From Alphaproteobacteria bacterium (GTDB lineage: Bacteria; Pseudomonadota; Alphaproteobacteria; ATCC43930; CGMCC-115725): a stretch of 11,073 nucleotides of DNA. Position 1 is the first letter of the stretch, and each line of letters begins with the position of its first letter. Where the stretch lies: the NCBI GenBank assembly GCA_019241915.1, contig JAFAWI010000341.1:1-11073 (forward strand), read 5' to 3'. The position numbers were made by a program, and so were the translations under genes. This document shows, piece by piece, positions 1-5,502 of the stretch. The notes below the pieces were generated by a model. The model did not search any database, was not told the origin of the DNA, and saw nothing but the letters and a program-made list of their open reading frames with translations.

Positions 1-6
1 AAGGCG

Positions 7-1881
7 TCAGGGCGGCAGCCGAGCGAGCTCGACCTTGGCGCTTATCGTGTCGACATAAGATGGCGGGCATTTCGTTGCCGCGTGTTGGAACAGGAGCCGG
101 GCGCGTGGCGCGTCGCCGCCCGCGGCTAGCTGGACGCCGAGAAAAAAGTCGGCGTCGCATTGGGCAACCTCATCGGGCTCTTTGGCGAGGTCCGCCAGCA
201 CCTGCGCCGCGTCCCTTTCGCCGAGAAACACGGCGACGATCGGCCACGGCCATTTTGCCGTGTCGAGCTTAGCCGCGTCCTCGCGCAACCGCTCGCGCGC
301 CGGCTGGCCGGCGCGGAGCCGCGCGAGATATGCCCAGAGCGTCGTGATGGCATCGTCGGGTTTGAGCGCCAGTTCGGCGGCGAAACCTTCCGCGGAGCGG
401 GCATAGTCGCCTTGGTAGAAGCGAACCCGGGCGCGCCCATTCAGGGCAAAGCGCATGTCGGGCTGCAGGCGAAGGGCGGTATCGTAGTCGGCGGCCGCGC
501 GATCGAATTCACCGATGCCGGCAAGCACGTTGCCGCGGTTGTTATAGGCGTTGGCCTTGCTCTGGTTGCGGTCGATGGCGGCGTCGTAATCGCGCAGCGC
601 CTGTTCCATGTCGCCCAGGAAGTAATAGCAATTGGCGCGGCTGTCCCAGGCCGCGCTGTAGCCGTCGTTGAGCCGTATGGCTTCGCTGAAGTCTGGGATC
701 GCCTTGTCGTATTCCCCCTGCCCGTAGCGCAAGTTACCCCGAGAAAAATGAAATTGCTCATTGTCCGGCGACAGCCGTATCGCCGCGTCGTATTCGGCGA
801 GCGCCCGCGTTTCGTCTTGGCGTCGGCTGAAGCCGTTGCCGCGCCGCCAGGCGATCAGCCCCAGCGCCGCATCGCGCGATCGCGTTGGCGCATAACCCTC
901 GATGGTGCTGCGAATCTGCGCGATCGCTGCATCGATGTCGCAATGTCCGGTCAGCCATTCGACCGCGCCGATGTCGTCGGCCTCGAGATAGGGCAGCGTC
1001 GTCATCGCGTATTCGGCGTCGGGCGAGGGGGCGGGTTTGGCTGCCGCCTCCTGGCTGAGGAAATCCCCAGCCGCTGTGCAGAAAGCCGGCGTCGCCTCCA
1101 GATCAAGTCGGCCGTATTCGATGAGCGGAAACCCGAGGCCGCGCCGTAGCGCGTCTTCGGCATCGGTCTGGCGGTGCGGCAATGCCTTGGCGCCTTCAAT
1201 CGCCTGGGCGTCGAGCTCGCTGTCCTTGCCGAAGAACGCCGCCCACTCCCACAGTGGCGAATCCGCGGTCAGCTTGTTGAAGCGCTCCAGGCTCTGGCGC
1301 CGCCGTTCGGCTTCCCGGGCGGCCTCCTGCCGTGCCGCCTCCCGTTCCGCAGCATGTTCCCGGGCGCGCTCGATCTGCTCGCCGGCGTAGCGCGGCATCG
1401 GCGCCAGCGCTACGACCGCGATGGCCCCAAGCACCACGATGCCGGTCGCCCGTTCGGAAAGGCGCCGCTGCAGCGCTGGCAGGCGGGCCCATAGCGCATA
1501 GGCGGCGACCAGCGGCGGCAGCAGTGCCGGAACCAGCACGTAAGATGATCCCGCACTACCTCTGCCGCGCTCGACGAAGTCCAGCGCGACGAAGGCGGCA
1601 ACGGCCGACAACGGCCAGAGGATCGCCGCCGCGACCTCTGCCCAGACCGGCATCGTGCCATTGACGCTGCCGATCAGCAGCGCCACCCCGAGCAGCAGCC
1701 ACAATCCGCAGCCGAAAATCAGCCCGAGGCCGGCGTCGATGCTGCGCCCCATGGCGTCGCCGCCACCATTGGCCAGATCGGCAAGGCACAGCATCATCAA
1801 CGCATAAAGAAAGACGGCCGCGATGAGTGTCAGGATCATGCCGACCGGCGGTTTGCGAACGGTTGCTTGCTCGACGGTCAT
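7..1881 (-). CDS. Membrane-anchored TPR-repeat protein, 624 aa
   Basis: Five hydrophobic segments at about residues 14-34, 50-72, 79-101, 114-132 and 146-163 form an N-terminal membrane domain. A charged Glu/Arg/Ala-rich stretch (168-203) follows and probably forms a coiled coil. A middle region (205-340) is of no family I recognise. Tandem TPR units then cover about 346-510, with the usual W/Y-x-x-G-x-x-x-A-x-x-D-Y-x-x-A-I-x-L-x-P pattern repeated roughly every 34 residues. The C-terminal part (515-624), with Cys575 and Cys605, resembles the tail of NlpI-like TPR proteins. TPR arrays are protein-binding scaffolds, so a role in assembling or anchoring a membrane-associated partner is inferred; the partner is unknown. 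The frame stays open upstream to 2184, but the ATG at 1881 is preferred because the longer form would overlap the divergent monooxygenase and has no protein-like sequence. The Shine-Dalgarno is weak (GAGG about 13 nt upstream). Confidence 0.88.
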   Translation of the reverse strand: MTVEQATVRKPPVGMILTLIAAVFLYALMMLCLADLANGGGDAMGRSIDAGLGLIFGCGLWLLLGVALLIGSVNGTMPVWAEVAAAILWPLSAVAAFVALDFVERGRGSAGSSYVLVPALLPPLVAAYALWARLPALQRRLSERATGIVVLGAIAVVALAPMPRYAGEQIERAREHAAEREAARQEAAREAERRRQSLERFNKLTADSPLWEWAAFFGKDSELDAQAIEGAKALPHRQTDAEDALRRGLGFPLIEYGRLDLEATPAFCTAAGDFLSQEAAAKPAPSPDAEYAMTTLPYLEADDIGAVEWLTGHCDIDAAIAQIRSTIEGYAPTRSRDAALGLIAWRRGNGFSRRQDETRALAEYDAAIRLSPDNEQFHFSRGNLRYGQGEYDKAIPDFSEAIRLNDGYSAAWDSRANCYYFLGDMEQALRDYDAAIDRNQSKANAYNNRGNVLAGIGEFDRAAADYDTALRLQPDMRFALNGRARVRFYQGDYARSAEGFAAELALKPDDAITTLWAYLARLRAGQPARERLREDAAKLDTAKWPWPIVAVFLGERDAAQVLADLAKEPDEVAQCDADFFLGVQLAAGGDAPRARLLFQHAATKCPPSYVDTISAKVELARLPP

Positions 1882-1939
1882 CGGCTGATGCGGCCTCGCC
1901 GCGGTGGCTTCCCATGGCAATACGCAGCGGCGATGAATT

Positions 1940-1968
1940 TTGCTCCGACCGGCGCCAGCCGCTAGGAT
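1940..1968 (+). promoter_or_regulatory. Possible sigma70-type promoter of the luciferase-like monooxygenase
   Basis: TTGCTC (1940-1945) and TAGGAT (1963-1968) are separated by 17 nt. The -35 matches the consensus at only 3 of 6 positions and the -10 at 4 of 6, but spacing is ideal. The predicted start site, near 1975, leaves a short leader before the ribosome binding site at 1979-1983. No comparable promoter was seen for the divergent TPR gene. Confidence 0.3.
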
Positions 1969-1988
1969 GCCGCAACACGGAGGCGCCG

Positions 1989-3002
1989 ATGCGGTTTGGT
2001 ATTTTCGACCATCTCGACGACAGCGGGAAGCCGCTCGCGCGCCATTTCGAGGACCGGCTGCGGCTGATCGAGGCATACGACCGTCTCGGCTATCACGCCT
2101 ATCACTTGGCCGAGCACCACAACACGCCGCTCGGCTATGCGCCGTCGCCGAGCGTCTTCCTGGCGGCAGTTGCGCAGCGCACACGGAAGATCAAGTTCGG
2201 GCCGATGGTCTACCTGCTGCCGCTCTACCACCCGCTGCGGCTGATCGACGAAGTCTGCATGCTTGACCAGATGTCAAACGGGCGGTTTCTCTACGGGGTC
2301 GGCCGCGGCATCTCGCCGGTCGAGGTCGGCTTCTACGGCGTCAATTTCGACACCGGTGCCGAGCAGTTCCGCGAGGCGTTCGAAGTGACAAGGCTGGGCT
2401 TTACCGAGGATCGCGTGACGCTCCACGGCAAGTTCTACGACTTCGATAACGTGCCGGTGCCGATGAAGCCGTTGCAGAAGCCGTACCCCGAGCTGTGGTA
2501 CGGGATCGGCCGGCCGGAAAGTCTGCCGTGGGTCGCGCAGCACGGCGCGAATATCGTGGCGCGGCGGCCGATCCCGGCGGTCAAGGCCGTCGTCGACGCC
2601 TACCGCACCGAATGGCAGAGGCTCGGGCGCGCCGAACCTGACCTGCCGCTGATTGGGGTGAACCGCCATATCGTCGTGGCCGAGACCGATGCGGCGGCGC
2701 GCGAGATCGGCCGCCGCGCCTATCCCGCCTGGCGACGCCACATGGGGCTGCTGTGGCACGAATACGGTGTGCCGTTCCCGCTGGAAGCGGCGTTGCCGCC
2801 CGAATTCGAGACGATCCTGGAGTGCGGCGACGCGGTCGCCGGCACCCCGGAGACCGTCCGCAAATTCATCGAGCACGAAATCGCCGAAACCGGCATCAAC
2901 TACTACGTCTGCGACTTTGCGTTCGGCACAATTGATCAGGCCGACGCGCTCCGGTCGGCCGAACTGTTCGCCCGCGAGGTCATTCCGGCTTTCGCGGCCT
3001 GA
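1989..3002 (+). CDS. LLM-class (luciferase-like) flavin-dependent oxidoreductase
   Basis: This 337-aa protein matches the bacterial luciferase-like TIM-barrel family in length (LuxA is about 355 aa) and along its whole sequence. Landmarks are the N-terminal MRFGIFDHL strand, the AEHH motif at 41-44 (His43 lines up with the catalytic His44 of LuxA), the second-strand region GPMVYLLPLYHPLR (71-84), LDQMSNGR (92-99) and the phosphate-binding VGRG (104-107). Members use FMNH2 or F420 to oxidise or reduce small organic substrates in the cytoplasm. The substrate cannot be read from the sequence, and a partner flavin reductase is not encoded nearby. The ATG at 1989 is chosen because GGAGG (1979-1983) lies 5 nt upstream; the frame is open further upstream to 1827, but that part would overlap the divergent TPR gene and is not family-like. 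The gene converges on the DUF2934 gene with only 18 bp between stop codons. Confidence 0.93.
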   Translation: MRFGIFDHLDDSGKPLARHFEDRLRLIEAYDRLGYHAYHLAEHHNTPLGYAPSPSVFLAAVAQRTRKIKFGPMVYLLPLYHPLRLIDEVCMLDQMSNGRFLYGVGRGISPVEVGFYGVNFDTGAEQFREAFEVTRLGFTEDRVTLHGKFYDFDNVPVPMKPLQKPYPELWYGIGRPESLPWVAQHGANIVARRPIPAVKAVVDAYRTEWQRLGRAEPDLPLIGVNRHIVVAETDAAAREIGRRAYPAWRRHMGLLWHEYGVPFPLEAALPPEFETILECGDAVAGTPETVRKFIEHEIAETGINYYVCDFAFGTIDQADALRSAELFAREVIPAFAA

Positions 3003-3047
3003 AGCGCGGCCGCCTCGAAGTCAGCCGGCCGCCCTGCCGCGCTTCGG
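2999..3047. repeat. Inverted repeat spanning two convergent stop codons
   Basis: GAAGCGCGGC (3001-3010) and GCCGCGCTTC (3036-3045) are perfect 10-bp complements around a 25-nt loop. The stem can be extended by a G-T wobble and a C-G pair to 2999/3047. The left arm overlaps the monooxygenase stop codon and the loop holds the stop codon of the opposing DUF2934 gene, so either transcript could fold it. Neither side has a T-run, so it is not a standard intrinsic terminator. It may mark 3' ends or protect them from decay. Confidence 0.35.
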
Positions 3048-3347
3048 CGTCGCGGCGCTTTTCGGCTTTGCCGTCGGCTTCGCCGGTTTCGGCGCGGCCG
3101 CGGTGGCCCGCTTGGTGGCGCCCGCCGCCGCGGCTTTGGGTTTTGGCGCGGTCTTTGGCTTCGCCGCCGGTTTCGGTTTGGCAGCGGGGCTCTTGGGCGC
3201 ACGGGACGGGCGGCCACCCTTTACCTCCGCCTCGGCTTGATGCCAATGCGCGAGATGGTGACCCTCGGGACGCCCGCTGCGCTCCCAGAGCTCGTGCGCC
3301 CGCGCCCTTACCTTGTCTTCGTGACTTGAAGCTGCTTTCCTTGGCAT
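3021..3347 (-). CDS. DUF2934 domain protein with Ala/Lys/Pro-rich tail, 108 aa
   Basis: Residues 11-42 match the short DUF2934 pattern: a charged helix (VRARAHELWERSGRPEG), then H-x-x-x-H-W-x-x-A-E-A-E. From residue 44 to the end the protein is low-complexity Ala, Lys, Pro and Thr with repeated KPK and AKP units. The tail is strongly basic and resembles histone H1-like bacterial nucleoid proteins. DUF2934 has no firmly known function; DNA or RNA binding through the tail is an inference. Two start codons are possible, at 3353 and 3347. I chose 3347 because GGGAG (3354-3358) sits 6 nt upstream of it and directly abuts the other. A longer reading frame on the same strand (2980-3402) is a shadow, since it has no recognisable domain. 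The gene faces the monooxygenase tail to tail, and the 131 bp upstream hold no promoter I can defend. Confidence 0.85.
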   Translation of the reverse strand: MPRKAASSHEDKVRARAHELWERSGRPEGHHLAHWHQAEAEVKGGRPSRAPKSPAAKPKPAAKPKTAPKPKAAAAGATKRATAAAPKPAKPTAKPKSAATPKRGRAAG

Positions 3348-3478
3348 TCGCATCTCCCGAAAATTCCCGAGGAGTAACCCACAGGGGGAGAGTGTTCCTC
3401 AAGTGAAACGGTGTAACAGAACGTAAAAACGGCCCGGCCTCAAAGCCTTATCATGTCCGCGGCGCTTAACAAAGCGGG

Positions 3479-5320
3479 TTAATTGTTTGCCGAGGCGGAA
3501 GTTTGCGTTTTAGGCACGCTGAGGCCGACAGTGCGCCCGATAAAACCGGCCGAATCGAAGTACCGGGTGTCGCCGACAAGCTGGTAATTCAGCACGGTCA
3601 CAAGCCCGGTTGGGCCGGGCGGCGACTGCATGACCTTGGCGAGGTATCGTGGTACTTGGCCCCCCGGCATCGCCTCGCCGAGAACCCGGCCGACAAGCCT
3701 GCCCTTGTCCTTGATTTGCAGGCCGAGAACCGCGGCGATCGTCTTACCGATATCGGCGTTGCTGGCCGGCGCCGGGTCGGCAAATCCGGCTCTGAAATCC
3801 GGCCCGATCGCGGCCATGAAATTCATCGTGTCGGCGCGGCTGAAGCTGCCGTGCATCCCTTGGCCCTGTTGCAGTCCGGTATCGGCGACTTCAACGGTGC
3901 AGGTGAGCTTTTCCGCGCAATCGGTCGCGAACGAGCGGAAATTGATCGCGATCGCGGGCATCGGCGTCACGGCGGAGCCCTTGAGATTGATCGCGCTGAG
4001 CGGCAAGGTGCCGGGGAACCTGCCGAGCGAATCGTCGACAAACAGGCCGCTGACATAATCCTGCGCCAGCAGCGCCGCGACGACCTTGGCGGCAAGCTTC
4101 TTGTCGCCTTTGGGTAGATAGACGAGGTCCGACCCGCCGTTCGCCGCAACGACGACATCCGGCTTTGCCGGGTCTGTACCGATCAGCCCGTTGGCCCGGC
4201 TCGGATAGGTTCCCGTCTCGACCGGCGCGTTTTTCTTGTCCGGGTCGAACAGTTTCAGGTTCAACGCGGCGGCAAGGTCGATCGCGACAAACCCAGGCGG
4301 AATAAACCCAGCGGGAACGCCCTCGTAGCTCGCCTTGGCGGATGGGCTGGTCTTGCTTTCCTTCGAGATGGTCGAGAAGCCGTGGTCGGCACTGACGATG
4401 ATGTCGGTGCTGCCGTCGAGTCCAAGATCGGCAAGCGCTTGGCGGATGCGCGCGAGATCGTCATCGGCGTTCTTGATCGAGGCGAGCGAGGTCGGCCCGT
4501 TGATGCCGGGGGTCAGCTGGTTGAGGCTGTCACCCTGATTGTGCTGCGTGCCGTCGGGGTCGCGCGACCAGAAGACCAGGACAAACGGCTTGTTGCGCGC
4601 CCTGAACATCGGCAGCACCGCTTTGGTCGTGACGTCGGTGAAATAATCCTGCTGGACAACATTGGCGATCCTCGTTCCGGGGGTCGTGGCGTTACCGGCT
4701 TTGCCGTTATCGCCGCGCGAGGGCGCTTGCAGCGGAAGATTGGCCGAGGTCAGCGCCGCCTTCACCTCGTCGGAGAGCGGTATGCCGGCTTTCGAGCCGG
4801 TCGAGTCGTCGACCACGATCGTCTGCTGCCCGGTGCGCTCGGTGTGATCGAAAATCAGTGCCGGGCCGAGCTTGCCGATCGTCGCGGTGCTGAAGCCCTG
4901 GGCGCGCGCGGCTTTCAGTAGCGTGGCTTCGTCCAGATAGTCGCCGGCGAAATGCTCGTCGACATCGCCGAGCACCGGATCGGCTTCAAGAAACGGCGTC
5001 AGGCTGTCGCCGGCGCCGGGCACCGGGAAGCCGGTGTAGATGGTGTTCGAGAAATCGCCGGTGTCGCCGAGGTAATGTCCGGTCGCCATCGCCGACGCGT
5101 TGGGCGTCGTAAACGTCGGGAAAAGCGAGTGCGGGTTCTTGAAGTCGACGCCGTTGTCGCGCACGGCCGCAAAGGCGGGTGCGTTCTGCGGGGTCACGAT
5201 CAGCGCGCGCAGCCCGTCGGGTACGAACAGGATGACGTTGTGGGGTGGCTCGGCTTGCACGATCGCCGGGGTCGCGATCACCGCGAGCACCAAGGCCAGG
5301 TGCCGAAATTTGCTCTTCAT
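3479..5320 (-). CDS. Exported type I phosphodiesterase / alkaline phosphatase-superfamily protein
   Basis: This 613-aa enzyme starts with a Sec signal peptide (residues 1-23: basic start, hydrophobic core, VQA cleavage site before Glu24), so it should act in the periplasm. The alkaline phosphatase/NPP fold is shown by its two-metal ligands and nucleophile: Asp35 in VPDGLR, Thr71 in FTTPN followed by SAMATG, Asp256 and His260 in PDGTQHNQG, Asp312-His313 in SADHGFS, and His490 in GMHGSFS. All expected catalytic residues are therefore present. The family hydrolyses phosphodiesters or phosphomonoesters; the actual substrate is not evident. It is longer than a minimal NPP domain, with extra segments around 115-225 and 320-400. 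Cys468 and Cys474 could form a disulfide. The ATG at 5320 is preferred over those at 5329 and 5347 because GGGGA (5329-5333) lies 8 nt upstream and it gives a clean signal peptide. A likely PhoB box precedes it. Confidence 0.92.
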   Translation of the reverse strand: MKSKFRHLALVLAVIATPAIVQAEPPHNVILFVPDGLRALIVTPQNAPAFAAVRDNGVDFKNPHSLFPTFTTPNASAMATGHYLGDTGDFSNTIYTGFPVPGAGDSLTPFLEADPVLGDVDEHFAGDYLDEATLLKAARAQGFSTATIGKLGPALIFDHTERTGQQTIVVDDSTGSKAGIPLSDEVKAALTSANLPLQAPSRGDNGKAGNATTPGTRIANVVQQDYFTDVTTKAVLPMFRARNKPFVLVFWSRDPDGTQHNQGDSLNQLTPGINGPTSLASIKNADDDLARIRQALADLGLDGSTDIIVSADHGFSTISKESKTSPSAKASYEGVPAGFIPPGFVAIDLAAALNLKLFDPDKKNAPVETGTYPSRANGLIGTDPAKPDVVVAANGGSDLVYLPKGDKKLAAKVVAALLAQDYVSGLFVDDSLGRFPGTLPLSAINLKGSAVTPMPAIAINFRSFATDCAEKLTCTVEVADTGLQQGQGMHGSFSRADTMNFMAAIGPDFRAGFADPAPASNADIGKTIAAVLGLQIKDKGRLVGRVLGEAMPGGQVPRYLAKVMQSPPGPTGLVTVLNYQLVGDTRYFDSAGFIGRTVGLSVPKTQTSASANN

Positions 5321-5354
5321 CGCATACATCCCCGCGCGTGATGTCACGCCGTGG

Positions 5355-5388
5355 GTCTTAGCGGCGCTGTTTGACCGATTTGTTACAG
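5355..5388 (-). promoter_or_regulatory. Predicted PhoB box and -10 element of the phosphodiesterase gene
   Basis: Read on the minus strand, 5388-5371 is CTGTAACAAATCGGTCAA. Against the classical Pho box (two CTGTCAT-type repeats with an A/T-rich 4-nt centre) it matches 14 of 18 positions: 5 of 7 in each half-site and 4 of 4 in the centre. Ten nt downstream is TAAGAC (5360-5355), a -10-like hexamer with 3 of 6 matches. E. coli phoA has the same 10-nt gap. PhoB replaces -35 recognition at such promoters, which fits the lack of a good -35. Transcription would start near 5348, leaving a leader of about 28 nt that holds the GGGGA ribosome site. A 7-bp inverted repeat, GCGCTGT (5364-5370) and ACAGCGC (5385-5391), overlaps the box and is an alternative operator reading. 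Confidence 0.55.
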
Positions 5389-5502
5389 CGCGTCGTCGCT
5401 CTCAGCGGCGCGTTGGCGCAGGGCGTCCAGCCAGCGACGAGGTACGGCGGCATGCCCCACAAGACGCTCTTCGATCGCGTCGCAGGCGGACCGGGTTCAT
5501 TG

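Noticed and set aside
1882..2184. Upstream in-frame extension of the TPR protein by 101 residues
   Set aside because: It overlaps the start of the divergent monooxygenase, is Arg/Ala-rich shadow-like sequence and contains no domain; the membrane protein starts naturally at 1881.
3376..3398. GGAAC-N15-GTT on the minus strand before the DUF2934 gene, resembling a general stress (EcfG) promoter
   Set aside because: The spacer is one to two bases shorter than the usual EcfG spacing, so it does not qualify as a site.
3425..3476. Small hairpin after the phosphodiesterase stop (3463-3476) and GC-rich block before a five-T run (minus strand, 3439-3425)
   Set aside because: The hairpin has only five pairs and no T-run; the GC block next to the T-run gives a stem of about three pairs. 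Not enough for an intrinsic terminator.
5338..5347. GTGA-TG-TCAC dyad upstream of the phosphodiesterase
   Set aside because: Half-sites resemble CRP/FNR sites, but the spacing of 2 nt is wrong for that family.
5383..5460. Tiny minus-strand frame after uvrA (GTG start, 25 aa, ending RQRAAESDDAL)
   Set aside because: No ribosome site, no known family, and its end overlaps the predicted PhoB box; too short to support.
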